Positions 1-9,141 are shown, counted from the stretch's first letter. The stretch: DNA of 64,000 nucleotides from Kribbella qitaiheensis (GCF_014217565.1 NZ_CP043661.1:7874001-7938000); one strand, 5' to 3'. A program made the numbers and translations. The notes: generated by a model from the letters alone, not told the origin.

Positions 1-32
1 GTCGGGGTCTGGTCGGGGGCGGTGTCGGTCAT
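1..32 (-). CDS. 5' end of the gene after cphB (possibly cyanophycin synthetase)
   Basis: An ATG at 32-30 overlaps the TGA stop of the cyanophycinase gene (ATGA), so a co-translated gene begins here and runs off the window. Only about ten codons (MTDTAPDQTP) are visible, too few to assign. Cyanophycin synthetase (cphA) commonly follows cphB in actinobacteria, which makes it the best guess, but the identity is inference from context only. Confidence 0.4.
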   Translation of the reverse strand, partial: MTDTAPDQTP

Positions 33-1165
33 GCGGTCCCACTGTCTGGTCGCGGGTCGGAATCTGGTCGGCTGAATTCGGCGCCCGCGCTCAACGGCTC
101 GGTCGCCTCCGGTCTGGACTGTCCCGCCGCCGACGATCTGGCCTTCTTCGCCGGGACCGCCGACTTCACCGCTGCGCCCTTCGCCGGCGTTGGTTCCGAC
201 TTCGCCGTCCGCCGGCCGGCCCGGCGCTTGCGCTCGGCGTAGTACGCCGGTGAGACGCCCTCGGCCGCGATCTCCTTGGCCAGCTTGCGCAGATCCGCCT
301 CGGCGGCCTCGATCGAGGCGATCTCCTCGGCGGGAGGCTGCGGACCGAAGGACAGCAGCACCCGCGCCTTCAGATCGAAGGTCGAGCTGGCCGGCAACAC
401 GTGCAGTACGACGCCGGAGGCAAGGATCGCCTCGGACCGGCTGGCGTAATGGGCGTTCGAAGTGATCCGGCTGCCGTCGAAGATCGTCACCGCACCCCGC
501 CCGACGACCTCGAGATGAGATCCCCGTACTACGGCCGCCGTGTCCTCGTCGACGCCGATCCCGAGCAGCCCGGGGGACTGCGCGACCAGCGAGAGCAACC
601 GCCCGTACCGATTGCGCTGGGCGAAGTGCTGATCCACGATCGCGCCCTGGACCAGGCCGAGTCCGCCGGCCAATTGGCTCATCCGCTGCCGTGGGGTCGC
701 GCCGGACCGTCCGAAGGCGATCATGTGCTCGGCCAGAATGCTCGCGCCTGCCGACGTACCGCCGACTGCGGCGCCTCGTGCATGCGCTTCGGTCACCGCG
801 CGACCGAACGCCGTACCGGTGACCACGCCGCTCAGCTTGAGTTGGTTGCCGCCGGTCATGAAAATCCCGGTGGCCTGCTCCAACGGCTCGATGAAGGCCG
901 GGTCGTCCGCGTCCTCGCGGTTCTCCGGCCGTACGCCGACCACGCTGGCCGCACCGAGCGCGGCGAACAGGGCGGAGTACACGTCGACCACGTCCGGGCC
1001 CAGCGCGGAGGCGGTCGGGACCACCACGATCCGCGCCTTCGGACCACCTGCCGCCTCGACGAACTCCTGCAGGACCATCCGCTTCTTCAGCTTGTCCTCG
1101 GCCCCACCAATGGCGAACAAGGCACCCGGCCCGCTCGTCGTCACCCCACCCTGCTGTTCTGACAT
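29..1165 (-). CDS. cphB: Cyanophycinase (peptidase S51 family)
   Basis: Predicted 378-residue cytoplasmic serine exopeptidase that cuts cyanophycin (multi-L-arginyl-poly-L-aspartate) to beta-Asp-Arg dipeptides. The start chosen is the ATG at 1165 (MSEQQGG), after which the family pattern begins: an N-terminal IGGAEDK strand, the FMTGGNQLKL segment, and the nucleophile elbow VGGTSAGAS. A VDEDTAAVV strand follows. The last ~80 residues form a Lys/Ala/Pro-rich tail beyond the usual catalytic core, probably disordered. It overlaps the next gene by ATGA, so the two are translationally coupled, as in cphB-cphA pairs. The catalytic assignment rests on these motifs and is strong. Confidence 0.9.
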   Translation of the reverse strand: MSEQQGGVTTSGPGALFAIGGAEDKLKKRMVLQEFVEAAGGPKARIVVVPTASALGPDVVDVYSALFAALGAASVVGVRPENREDADDPAFIEPLEQATGIFMTGGNQLKLSGVVTGTAFGRAVTEAHARGAAVGGTSAGASILAEHMIAFGRSGATPRQRMSQLAGGLGLVQGAIVDQHFAQRNRYGRLLSLVAQSPGLLGIGVDEDTAAVVRGSHLEVVGRGAVTIFDGSRITSNAHYASRSEAILASGVVLHVLPASSTFDLKARVLLSFGPQPPAEEIASIEAAEADLRKLAKEIAAEGVSPAYYAERKRRAGRRTAKSEPTPAKGAAVKSAVPAKKARSSAAGQSRPEATEPLSAGAEFSRPDSDPRPDSGTA

Positions 1166-1267
1166 AGCCGAAAGAATAGGCGCTCGACGCCCTGGTACTG
1201 ATCTGGGTGAGGCAGGATCCTGCAAAAAGTGCCGCTTTGACCGGTTGTGCATGTCATCATCCGCGCT

Positions 1268-2032
1268 GTGAAGAGAATCATGATGCCGCTCGCGGCGACC
1301 GGCGCAGTCGCACTCCTCGCGGCATGCGGAAACACCCCGGCTCCCGGAACGGACGCCGCCGGCGCTTCCGGTCCGAGCGTGGTGGCAGCGACGACCCTGA
1401 GCCAGGCCGACCTCGGCCCGAAGGTTCAGGCGGCGCTCGCGAAGAAGGGCACCTTCCGGGTCGTGTCGAAGACCACCGGCGAGGACCCGGGCACGCTGAC
1501 CGCCGACGTGAAGCTGGGCGGCGCTACGCCCGAGTTCGTGGTCAACGCCGACGGGACCACCGTGATGGGTGTCGGCGGCCGGCTGTACGGCCAGGGCGAA
1601 GGCATCTCGGACGGCGCGCAGTGGGTCAAGTACGACGCGAAGAAGAAGGGCCTCGACGCGCTGAGTGGCGTTGTGATCCAGCTCATCGCCTGGCAGGCGC
1701 AGCCGCAGCAGTTCCTCGGCGCCACGCCGTACGCGACGAAGTTCACCAGCGCCCCCGGGCCGGACGTCGACGGCGTACACACGACCCTGTACGACGTCAC
1801 GATCGATCTGGAGAAGGCTGCTCAGGCGAAGGCGTTCGGGAACTTCATCACCGCGGAGAGCCTCGCGCAGGAGAAGACCAAGACGCTGTCGGCCAAGGTG
1901 CTGCTCGACGGCGACTCGCTCCCGCGCAAGATCGACTACACCTTCGGCGCCGAGGGTGGCAGCTCCGTCTTCAGCAAGTTCGGCGACTCCGTCATCATCG
2001 CCGCACCCCCGATCGACCAGGTCGCCAAGTAG
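1268..2032 (+). CDS. LppX/LprG-like secreted lipoprotein
   Basis: Predicted lipoprotein of about 254 residues. A GTG start at 1268 gives an N-region KR, a short hydrophobic stretch and lipobox LLAAC, as expected for signal peptidase II processing; an in-frame ATG at 1247 would add seven residues and has no better ribosome site. A Thr/Ala/Gly-rich linker precedes an alpha/beta domain with alternating strands (FRVVSKTTG, LTADVKLGG, EFVVNADG) and the phrase WVKYDA, resembling LppX/LprG-type lipid carriers of actinobacteria. Family membership is by overall pattern only; no ligand can be inferred. It is transcribed divergently from cphB. Confidence 0.7.
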   Translation: MKRIMMPLAATGAVALLAACGNTPAPGTDAAGASGPSVVAATTLSQADLGPKVQAALAKKGTFRVVSKTTGEDPGTLTADVKLGGATPEFVVNADGTTVMGVGGRLYGQGEGISDGAQWVKYDAKKKGLDALSGVVIQLIAWQAQPQQFLGATPYATKFTSAPGPDVDGVHTTLYDVTIDLEKAAQAKAFGNFITAESLAQEKTKTLSAKVLLDGDSLPRKIDYTFGAEGGSSVFSKFGDSVIIAAPPIDQVAK

Positions 2033-2069
2033 GTCCGGTCGCGGCCTGTCCGCGACATAGGTTTGGCCG

Positions 2070-2555
2070 GTGACTGATTTCGGCAAGCTGCCCGGTGGTT
2101 TGGTTCCGGCCCTGCTGACAGCCGAGGAGCAGGACGTCGTCTGGTTCCTCGGCTCGCTGGTGCGGATCCGGCTCGGTGGCGACGCGACGGGTGGGCAGCT
2201 CGCCGTGGTCGAGCACGAGAACGAGCGCGGCTTCGGGACTCCGGTGCACACCCACCACGCGGCCGACGAGACGTTCTTCGTCCTCGACGGAGAACTTCGC
2301 GTCGAGGTGGACGGCCAGATCAGTACCGCGGGGGCCGGCTCGGTCGCCTTCCTGCCCCGCGGGCTCTCGCACTCGATCCTGATCACCAGCCCGCAGGCGA
2401 GATACCTGACCCTGCACAACCCGGCCGGCTTCGAGGAATTCACCAGAGCCGTCGGTACGCCGCGAGCCGATATGCCTCCGCCGGATCTCCAGGCGCTCAA
2501 GGCAATCGCCGCCGGCTACGACATCGACATCATCGGCCCGCCCCCGCGGCTCTGA
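2070..2555 (+). CDS. Cupin domain protein
   Basis: A 161-residue single-domain cupin starting at GTG 2070. Cupin motif 1 is clear: GTPVHTHHAADETFFVLDGEL supplies two metal-binding histidines and a glutamate, and motif 2 follows in GSVAFLPRGLSHSI with a further histidine. It is likely a small metal-binding beta barrel in the cytoplasm. The substrate is not evident; such proteins range from dioxygenases to sugar-binding modules. It lies 37 bases after the lipoprotein gene on the same strand and is followed by a good terminator. Confidence 0.8.
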   Translation: MTDFGKLPGGLVPALLTAEEQDVVWFLGSLVRIRLGGDATGGQLAVVEHENERGFGTPVHTHHAADETFFVLDGELRVEVDGQISTAGAGSVAFLPRGLSHSILITSPQARYLTLHNPAGFEEFTRAVGTPRADMPPPDLQALKAIAAGYDIDIIGPPPRL

Positions 2556-2735
2556 CCAGACCGGGGAAAACTGCGCGAATCCCCTCGCGCGCGGCCCGCT
2601 CCACGCAGTACCGACAAGCTGACTGCAACAACCTGCAGATAAACCTGCGGGTAACCGCCCGTACCTGGAAGCATGCGCCCTGTACACAAGATCTCGAGGT
2701 CGTCGCCGACCGATCGGATCGCTGGCCAGAGCTGG

Positions 2736-2764
2736 TGGTGCCGGGCTGGGGAGCCTCGGCACCA
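2736..2764 (+). terminator. Rho-independent terminator after the cupin gene
   Basis: Arms TGGTGCCG (2736-2743) and CGGCACCA (2757-2764) form a perfect 8-bp stem followed by CCTTTTT. It sits between the cupin gene and the convergent GNAT gene. Confidence 0.75.
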
Positions 2765-2794
2765 CCTTTTTGCACCAGGCCTGTGCCCGGAGAG

Positions 2795-3700
2795 CTAGTG
2801 GGCTCTGGTGGGGCTGCGGTGGATGGTCGTGCTCCGGTGGACTGTCATTCCCAGGCGCTCGTACATGGCGAGGGCGCCGGTATCGGAGTGGGTCCAGAGC
2901 GTCAGGTTGCGTTTGCCCTGGCGGTAGAAGGCCTGGCGTGCGACGGCGAGGAGCGTTCTGGCAAGGCCCTTGCCGCGGTGATCAGCTCGTACGGCGAGTT
3001 GCTCGATGTAGCCCTCGTCGGAATCCGGGAGGTCCAGGCAGAGCGCGGCCCCGATCAGCTCGGCACCCGCGAAGGCCATCGGCGACAGCTCCGGGGCGAA
3101 GCTCGACCGGTCGATCATCATCGCGGCCCACTCCTCGTACGACTTGCGCCGCGACTGCCATTCGTCGAAGGCGTCCTCGATCAGCAAGTGCGCGGCCGCC
3201 GCGTCACCCGGAGCGAAGGGCCGGACCGTGATCCCTTCCGGCAGGGCGGGAACCACCGGCTCCTCGTCCATCGGCAGCTGGAGCTGCCAGTTGACCGCCA
3301 GTACTTCGAACCCGCGGGCGCGCACCAACTCCGTGCCGGCCAGGTCCTTGTCGTCGACCATCTGGCCGAACCAGTCGGTGCCGACCTCGGCCGCTCGCGC
3401 CTCGGCCCAGTCCAGCAAGGCGGTCCCGAGGCCAAGCCCACGCTGATCCGTCGCGACGTCGATCTGGGCCCGTTTGCCCCGGTTCAGCCAGGCCCACGCA
3501 GCCAGGCCGGTCGGGCCGTGCACGACGACCGTGTCGACTGCCGGGTCGAACCCGGGCCGGGACAGGACGGCCTTGATCCCGTCGGCCGCGGTCTCCGCCT
3601 CACCGTGCAGTTCACATTCCGTGCCGGCGACGAGTTCGTGGATCGCCTCGACATCCGCATCGGTCGCCGCGCGACTGCTGTACCCGGCCGGAAGCACCAC
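2795..3700 (-). CDS. Tandem GNAT-domain acetyltransferase
   Basis: Predicted protein of about 301 residues with two GNAT folds. The N-terminal copy has the acyl-CoA loop pattern DQRGLGLGTALL, the C-terminal copy VRADHRGKGLARTLL (R/Q-x-x-G-x-G/A). The arrangement resembles mycothiol synthase-like double GNATs, but no substrate can be assigned. The GTG at 3700 is chosen because the first domain starts right after it (LPAGYSSR); the open frame extends to 3802 with less protein-like sequence. It is convergent with the cupin gene and upstream of no obvious partner. Confidence 0.8.
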   Translation of the reverse strand: MVLPAGYSSRAATDADVEAIHELVAGTECELHGEAETAADGIKAVLSRPGFDPAVDTVVVHGPTGLAAWAWLNRGKRAQIDVATDQRGLGLGTALLDWAEARAAEVGTDWFGQMVDDKDLAGTELVRARGFEVLAVNWQLQLPMDEEPVVPALPEGITVRPFAPGDAAAAHLLIEDAFDEWQSRRKSYEEWAAMMIDRSSFAPELSPMAFAGAELIGAALCLDLPDSDEGYIEQLAVRADHRGKGLARTLLAVARQAFYRQGKRNLTLWTHSDTGALAMYERLGMTVHRSTTIHRSPTRAH

Positions 3701-3820
3701 AGAAACAGACTTGCCCTGATCCTCGCCGCACCCACCTGCGCCCGCCAAATGCGCACCTTGCGAAAGCATGACGTCCGAAGGGACGTGGGGCAGGACCCTC
3801 ACCTCTTCGGACGCAAGGCC

Positions 3821-5041
3821 TCAGCTGGCCGAACTCTGGGCGTCGGCGGCTTCCACTTCCTCGCGGCTGATGCCGAGCAGATACAGGATGGTGTCGAGGT
3901 AGGGGACGCTGACGTGGGTGTCGGCGGCCGCGCGGACCACCGGCTTGGCGTTGAAGGCGATGCCGAGGCCGGCCGCCGCGAGCATGTCGAGATCGTTCGC
4001 CCCGTCGCCGATCGCCACGGTCTGCGAGAGCGGCGTGCCGGAGGACTTCGCGAACCGTCGCAGCGCGGTCGCCTTGCCGGCCCGGTCGACGATGTCGCCG
4101 ACCACCTTGCCGGTGAGCTTGCCGTCGACGATCTCCAGCACGTTCGCGGCCGCGTAGTCGATGCCGAGCTCGGCCGCGAGCTTGTCGGTGATCTGGCTGA
4201 ACCCGCCGCTGACGATGGCGAACTGGTACCCGAGCCGCTTCAGCGTCCGGACCAGCGTCCGCGCGCCCGGCGCGAGCTCGATCGCCCGGTGCACCTCGTC
4301 CAGCGCCGACGCGGGCAGTCCTTCGAGGGTCGCCACCCGGTGCCGCAGCGAATCGGCGAAGTCGAGTTCGCCGCGCATCGCCTGCTCGGTGACCGCGGCG
4401 ACTTCCTCCAGCCGGCCGGCATGTGCGGCGAGCATCTCGATCACCTCGCCCTGGATCAGGGTCGAGTCCACGTCCATCACGATCAGCCGTTTGGCCCGGC
4501 GATAAAGCCCACCGGCCTGTACTGCGACGTCGAGGCCCTGCTTGACGCCTTCGAGGGCGAGCACGGTCCGCAGCGAGTCCGGATCGGCACCGGAGACCGC
4601 GATCTCCATCGCGGTCACCGGATAGCGCGCCATCCGGCTGATCCGGTCGATGTTGGCACCCGTGTCGGCGATCCGGCCGGCGATCGCGGCGAATCCCTTG
4701 GCCGTCAGCGGGCTGCCGATCACGGTCACCTGGGTCCGGCCCTTGCGCCGCGGCTCGTTGTCGCCGAAGCCCTTCTTCACGTCGATGTCGACGTCGAGGC
4801 CCTCGGCCAGCGACTTGAGGTCCTTCTTCAGTTCCTTGTGATCACGTGGTGCTGTGAGCAGGACTCCCAGCACGAGGCGGCCCCGGAGTACGACCTGTTC
4901 CGCGTCGATCACGTCCAGGCCGCGGCTGGCCAGGATCGAGAGTACGGCGGAAGTGAGGCCCGGGCGGTCCGTACCGGTCAACGTGACCAGCAGGGTCGGG
5001 CGGTCGATGGGATGCGTGTCGTACTCAGCCTGTCGTGTCAT
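3821..5041 (-). CDS. serB: Phosphoserine phosphatase SerB with N-terminal ACT domains
   Basis: A 406-residue enzyme catalysing the last step of L-serine synthesis, phosphoserine to serine. Residues ~15-170 form two ACT-like regulatory domains, which in this family bind serine or other amino acids. The C-terminal HAD phosphatase shows motif I DVDSTL (nucleophile and acid Asp), motif II VSGG, a conserved Lys and motif IV GDGANDLDML. The ATG at 5041 (MTRQAEY) fits better than the frame-extending one at 5062. The downstream-of-upstream gap to the next gene is only 27 bases, suggesting one transcript. Length and domain order match actinobacterial SerB. Confidence 0.95.
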   Translation of the reverse strand: MTRQAEYDTHPIDRPTLLVTLTGTDRPGLTSAVLSILASRGLDVIDAEQVVLRGRLVLGVLLTAPRDHKELKKDLKSLAEGLDVDIDVKKGFGDNEPRRKGRTQVTVIGSPLTAKGFAAIAGRIADTGANIDRISRMARYPVTAMEIAVSGADPDSLRTVLALEGVKQGLDVAVQAGGLYRRAKRLIVMDVDSTLIQGEVIEMLAAHAGRLEEVAAVTEQAMRGELDFADSLRHRVATLEGLPASALDEVHRAIELAPGARTLVRTLKRLGYQFAIVSGGFSQITDKLAAELGIDYAAANVLEIVDGKLTGKVVGDIVDRAGKATALRRFAKSSGTPLSQTVAIGDGANDLDMLAAAGLGIAFNAKPVVRAAADTHVSVPYLDTILYLLGISREEVEAADAQSSAS

Positions 5042-5068
5042 GACAAGGCGAACGCTACCCAAAATGGG

Positions 5069-5803
5069 TTAACGATTGACGGGCGGTCCACATGCCGCAA
5101 CAAGTGCCCGCCGGGCAGCGGCCGCCAGATCGTGCAACGCACGACGCCGGGCGTCGGCTTCCGCGCCGGTGACAGCGGACCCGTCGTCCTCCAGGGCGGC
5201 ATCGGCGATCGCCAGGCAACGCCGGGCCGTGGCCGCCGTCTTGACCGCCCGGGCTTCGTAGCCGGGGGCAAGATCATCGCCCTTGCCCGAACCGATCCGC
5301 CGGATGTCGATCAACGCGTCGGCGACCTCGGGCTTCCACCTCGCCACCTCGAGCGCGGCGAGCGACTCGGCCGCCTCGATCAGGGCCGCGCGCAAGCCAC
5401 GATCGGCCTCACCGAAATCGGCCGGCGGGGGACTGGCCGCGGGCAGCACGGTCCACTGCACCGCTGGTCCGACGTACGCCGGAACGAGGCCGATCTCGGC
5501 TCCGGTCAGTACTACGGCCTCGCCCGTCTCCAGCGCGGCCTCGTTGAACGGCGGTGGTCCGGCCAGCCCGATCGGGTCGCCCGGGATCGGCAGGGCGAGG
5601 TGGGCCTGGGTCGCGCCGGCCGCGCGGAGGAGGTTGAGCGCGACGGGAAGGGTGGCCGGAGTGGGATGCGCGGCGAGGCCGGACACATGATGACCGACGT
5701 CGTCGCCCAGGATCTTGGTCGCCGCGGTGTCCGGGTCACAGGCACCGGTCAGCATCGCGTTCGTCCAGACGGTGAAACGCACCGAGGCGGCAGTGATGAG
5801 CAC
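5069..5803 (-). CDS. Conserved hypothetical protein, upstream of serB
   Basis: A 244-residue protein beginning at GTG 5803, preceded by a purine-rich GGGAGA ribosome site; the frame continues upstream but there it is only the shadow of the divergent ABC gene. It is Ala/Pro-rich and soluble-looking, with segments such as AVVLTGAEIGLVPAYVG and a C-terminal alpha-helical, Arg/Ala-rich region (ARAVKTAATARRCLAIAD). I do not recognise the family. It is likely co-transcribed with serB and diverges from the ABC ATPase gene, with 88 bases between starts for promoters of both. Confidence 0.75.
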   Translation of the reverse strand: MLITAASVRFTVWTNAMLTGACDPDTAATKILGDDVGHHVSGLAAHPTPATLPVALNLLRAAGATQAHLALPIPGDPIGLAGPPPFNEAALETGEAVVLTGAEIGLVPAYVGPAVQWTVLPAASPPPADFGEADRGLRAALIEAAESLAALEVARWKPEVADALIDIRRIGSGKGDDLAPGYEARAVKTAATARRCLAIADAALEDDGSAVTGAEADARRRALHDLAAAARRALVAACGPPVNR

Positions 5804-5891
5804 GCCATCCAGTCTCCCATCCAGCGGCGGTCTGTACGACACCACCAGGGTCGGCGTCGGCGCTCGGCGGCGACCACGTAGGTTTTGCGCC

Positions 5892-6674
5892 ATGACTGCA
5901 GTGGTGGAGCTGGCCGGCGTCTCGATCGTCCGTGGGGATGCGGTGCTGCTGGACGGTATCGACTGGTCCGTCGACGAGGCCGACCGCTGGGTCGTGATCG
6001 GCCCGAACGGGGCCGGCAAGACGACGATGCTGCAGATCCTCGCGGCCCAGATGCACCCCACCACCGGCGTGGTCGGGCTGCTCGGCGAGGTACTCGGCGC
6101 GATCGACGTGTTCGAGCTCCGGCCGCGGATCGGCCTCACCAGCGCTGCTCTCGCCGACCGGTTGCCGCGATCCGAGCGGGTCTCCGACGTCGTCGTCTCC
6201 GCGTCGTACGCCGTACTGGGTCGCTGGCGCGAGGAGTACGACGAGCAGGACCACCAGCGGGCGAAGGTGTTGCTGACCGAGCTCGGCATCGGGCACCTCA
6301 GCGAACGCACCTTCGGCACCTTGTCGGAAGGCGAGCGCAAGCGGGTTCAGATCGCCCGGGCGCTGATGACGGACCCCGAACTGATGCTGCTCGACGAGCC
6401 GGCCGCGGGGCTGGACCTTACGGGTCGCGAACACCTGGTCCGGTCGCTCAGTGCGATCGCGACGGCCGAAGGTTCGCCGGCGATGGTGCTCGTCACCCAC
6501 CACGTCGAGGAGATCCCGCCCGGCTTCACCCACGCGATGCTGCTGAAGAACGGGCGGATCGTCGCCGCCGGGCCGATCGACGAGGCGCTCACCGCGCAGA
6601 ATCTGTCCGACACCTTCGACCTGGCCCTCAGCCTCAGCCACACCGACGGCCGGTACTTCGCCCGCGCCCTGTAA
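5892..6674 (+). CDS. ABC transporter ATP-binding protein (stand-alone)
   Basis: A 260-residue nucleotide-binding domain. Walker A is GPNGAGKTT (~39-47), the signature is LSEGE rather than LSGGQ, Walker B is LMLLDEP and the switch histidine lies in VTHHVEEI. The sequence most resembles the YlmA/ModF-like group of ATPases found without a nearby permease. No membrane component is adjacent, so the partner is either elsewhere or absent. ATG 5892 is the natural start; the open frame extends to 5715 through the promoter region. Confidence 0.9.
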   Translation: MTAVVELAGVSIVRGDAVLLDGIDWSVDEADRWVVIGPNGAGKTTMLQILAAQMHPTTGVVGLLGEVLGAIDVFELRPRIGLTSAALADRLPRSERVSDVVVSASYAVLGRWREEYDEQDHQRAKVLLTELGIGHLSERTFGTLSEGERKRVQIARALMTDPELMLLDEPAAGLDLTGREHLVRSLSAIATAEGSPAMVLVTHHVEEIPPGFTHAMLLKNGRIVAAGPIDEALTAQNLSDTFDLALSLSHTDGRYFARAL

Positions 6675-6773
6675 CCGAATTCATCGATAGTGATCGGGTG
6701 CGCTGGTCACGACTGATGCGTCACACCATCGGGTAGACCTGCCTGAGGTCTACATGACGGATAGAGTTACAAG

Positions 6774-7299
6774 ATGATGGATTGGCTGCGAGACAACGTG
6801 TGGGCGGCCTGGCTCGGGATCGCCGTCGTCCTCGGTCTGGCCGAGCTGGCTTCGCTCGACTTCACCCTGCTGATGCTGGCGGGCCGGGGCGATCACCGCC
6901 GCCGGGGTGGGAGCCTTCTTCCCGCATCTGCTCTGGCTGCAGATCGTCATCGGGTTGATCACGTCCGCCGCGATGCTCGCCGCGATCCGCCCGCTGCTGG
7001 TCCGCAAACTCCACCACAGCGGTGAACTGAAGACCGGCTCGCAACACGTCATCGGCCGTACCGGCGTGGTCGTGAAGGAGATCCACCCCGACGGCGGCGG
7101 CTCGATCAAGCTCAACGGCGAACTATGGACCGCCCGCCCGTACGACGAGGTCTCCACCTTCCCGCCCGGCACCCGCGTAGAGGTCATGTCCATCGACGGC
7201 GCCACCGCGGTCGTCTACCCGGTAGGCGACCCCTTCGGCCACCAGTTCCCCGAACTGGACCAAACCCCCAGCAAAGACACAGACCCACCCCGCACCTGA
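6774..7299 (+). pseudogene. nfeD: NfeD-family membrane protein, frameshifted
   Basis: The N-terminal half (MDWLRDNVWAAWLGIAVVLG, a transmembrane helix) is read in one frame to about 6884, and the rest (second hydrophobic segment, then the OB-fold with GRTGVVVKEI, GGGSIKLNGELW and GTRVEVMSIDG) in the next. Removing one C from the GGGCC at 6881-6885 restores about 174 residues that run smoothly through AGGAITAAGVGAFF. NfeD proteins pair with SPFH/stomatin proteins in the membrane, and an SPFH gene lies downstream. Whether the break is real or a sequence error is discussed under findings; error is more likely. Confidence 0.8.
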
Positions 7300-7367
7300 C
7301 CCACCGGCGCCCACCGCCTCCGGCCAGCGCCCGCCGCTCACCCGCCCCCACCGCTTTCCCAAACCCC

Positions 7368-7632
7368 CGCCATATCGGTGGGGTGTTGCCCTCCCGCACC
7401 CCGCTTTCCCTGACGCCCGCCATATCGGTGGGGTGTTGCCCTCCCGCACCCCGCTTTCCCTGACGCCCGCCATATCGGTGGGGTGTTGCCCTCCCGCACC
7501 CCGCTTTCCCTGACGCCCGCCATATCGGTGGGGTGTTGCCCTCCCGCACCCCGCTTTCCCTGACGCCCGCCATATCGGTGGGGTGTTGCCCTCCCACACC
7601 CGCTTTCCCTGACGCCCGCCATATCGGTGGGG
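7368..7632. repeat. 50-bp tandem repeat, about five copies
   Basis: The core CGCCATATCGGTGGGG recurs with copies of CATATCGG at 7371, 7421, 7471, 7521, 7571 and 7620. Four periods are exactly 50 bp and the last is 49 bp, with almost no sequence change between units. It fills most of the 550-bp gap between nfeD and the SPFH gene. It has no spacers, so it is a minisatellite and not a CRISPR array. Confidence 0.95.
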
Positions 7633-7849
7633 TGTCGCGGTGGTGTCGTTTGGTTGTGCGACCTCGCGCTCGAAGTACTGTCGGAAGTACGGACATCGTT
7701 GCCGTCGGCGACACCGCTGAGAACGATCCCGCACGGTCTCCAGAAGCTGCCGAATCAAGTAGCCGGATCGTGAGGGAACCGTTGTCGTCAGTGGCCCGTC
7801 GATAGGAAAGACTGTCCGTCCTGAGGGTTCTGTCGAGTGGGAGGGTCAA

Positions 7850-9013
7850 GTGACCGCGTTCCTCGTAGTGTTGGCATTGGTCGCCTTACTGGTGGTCGTC
7901 ACACTGATCAAGTCCGTCCGGGTCGTGCAGCAGCAGACCGTCGGCATCGTGGAACGGTTCGGGAAGTTCAAGGTCGGCTTACAGCCCGGCCTGAACCTGC
8001 TGACTCCGTTCGTCGACAAGGTCCGCTACACGATCGACATGCGCGAGCAGGTCGTCGCGTTCCCGCCGCAAGGCGTCATCACCGAGGACAACCTGATGGT
8101 GTCGATCGACTCCGTCATCTATTTCCAGGTGAACGACCCGGTACGTGCGACGTACGAGATCTCCAACTACATCCAGGCGATCGAGCAGCTGACCATGACC
8201 ACGCTCCGAAACATCATCGGTGGCATGGACCTGGAGCAGACGCTGACCAGTCGCGAGGAGATCAACGAGAAGCTCCGTTACGTACTGGACGAGGCGACCG
8301 GCAAGTGGGGCATCCGGGTGAACCGGGTGGAGCTCCGCTCGATCGACCCGCCGCCGTCGATCCAGGACTCGATGGAGAAGCAGATGCGCGCCGACCGTGA
8401 CAAGCGCGCGGCGATCCTGACCGCCGAAGGTATGCGGCAGTCCGCCGTCCTTTCGGCCGAAGGTCAGAAGCAGTCCGCGATCCTCACCGCGCAAGGTGAC
8501 CGGGAGTCCCGCATCCTGCGCGCCCAGGCCGAGCGGGAAGCCCGGATCCTGAAGGCGCAAGGTGAGGCGCAGGCCATCACCACCGTCTTCAACGCGATCC
8601 ACGCCGGCAAGCCGGACCAGGGTCTGCTGGCCTACCAATACCTGCAGATGCTCCCGTCGATCGCCCAGGGCGACTCGAACAAGCTGTGGATCATCCCCAG
8701 CGAGATCGGCAAGGCGATGGAAGGTCTCGGCAGTGCCGTCGGCCAGATCGCCGGCATCACCCAGAAGGCCGAGGGCCCGTTCCCGCAGCCGGACCTGGGC
8801 GACTCGCACGCCGTCGAGGTCGACAGCGGCGGCGGTTCGTCGGTGACCCCGGACGCCGCGGTGGCCGAGGCCGACAACGCAGTACAGGAAGCGATCGCTG
8901 CCGCGCAGAACGCGGCAGTAAGCTCCCGCGCCCAGCAGGCCGCGCCGCCGGCAGTCACCTCTGCTCCCGAGCAGACCTCGCCGGTACAGGACGGCCCTCC
9001 GCTCGAGCGCTGA
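7850..9013 (+). CDS. SPFH/band-7 (stomatin/prohibitin-like) protein
   Basis: A 387-residue protein with one N-terminal transmembrane helix (residues 3-20) and an SPFH domain (~25-180: QQQTVGIVERFGKF, DMREQVVAFPPQGVIT, NRVELRSIDPPPSIQ). A long Ala/Glu/Arg helix with AEGMRQSAVLSAEGQ-type repeats (~190-245) would form a coiled coil, and the C-terminal ~90 residues are disordered. Family members scaffold membrane microdomains or regulate membrane proteases and act with NfeD proteins, whose gene lies upstream. GTG 7850 follows GGGAGGG, a strong ribosome site. Confidence 0.93.
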   Translation: MTAFLVVLALVALLVVVTLIKSVRVVQQQTVGIVERFGKFKVGLQPGLNLLTPFVDKVRYTIDMREQVVAFPPQGVITEDNLMVSIDSVIYFQVNDPVRATYEISNYIQAIEQLTMTTLRNIIGGMDLEQTLTSREEINEKLRYVLDEATGKWGIRVNRVELRSIDPPPSIQDSMEKQMRADRDKRAAILTAEGMRQSAVLSAEGQKQSAILTAQGDRESRILRAQAEREARILKAQGEAQAITTVFNAIHAGKPDQGLLAYQYLQMLPSIAQGDSNKLWIIPSEIGKAMEGLGSAVGQIAGITQKAEGPFPQPDLGDSHAVEVDSGGGSSVTPDAAVAEADNAVQEAIAAAQNAAVSSRAQQAAPPAVTSAPEQTSPVQDGPPLER

Positions 9014-9025
9014 CCACCAGTACTA

Positions 9026-9063
9026 CGGCCCGGCCCCCACCCACACGGGTGTGAGCCGGGCCG
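9026..9063 (+). terminator. Hairpin terminator after the SPFH gene
   Basis: Perfect 9-bp arms CGGCCCGGC (9026-9034) and GCCGGGCCG (9055-9063) enclose a loop that can itself pair (CACAC/GTGTG). No long U tract follows, as is usual for high-GC actinobacteria. Confidence 0.65.
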
Positions 9064-9100
9064 CTTCACATCCACCTCATTGGGGCACATTGAGCACGGG

Positions 9101-9141
9101 TTGAGCACCCGGCGGCGCGGGAGTACTCGCGGGGTGCTCAA
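9101..9141. repeat. Palindromic element (TTGAGCACCC arms)
   Basis: Arms TTGAGCACCC (9101-9110) and GGGTGCTCAA (9132-9141) are perfectly complementary. The arm core TTGAGCACC/GGTGCTCAA is shared with the right arm of the element at 17624-17680, so this may be a shorter member of the same dispersed family. Confidence 0.6.

Noticed and set aside
2735..5881. A 1,048-codon open frame on the plus strand
   Set aside because: It runs opposite to serB, the GNAT gene and the hypothetical gene, which have clear families. Long antisense open frames are common in GC-rich DNA. Others of this kind are at 34401-36665 (minus), 44849-46426 (minus) and 21958-24279 (plus).
7368..7632. Possible CRISPR array
   Set aside because: The repeats follow each other without variable spacers and no cas gene is nearby; it is a plain tandem repeat.
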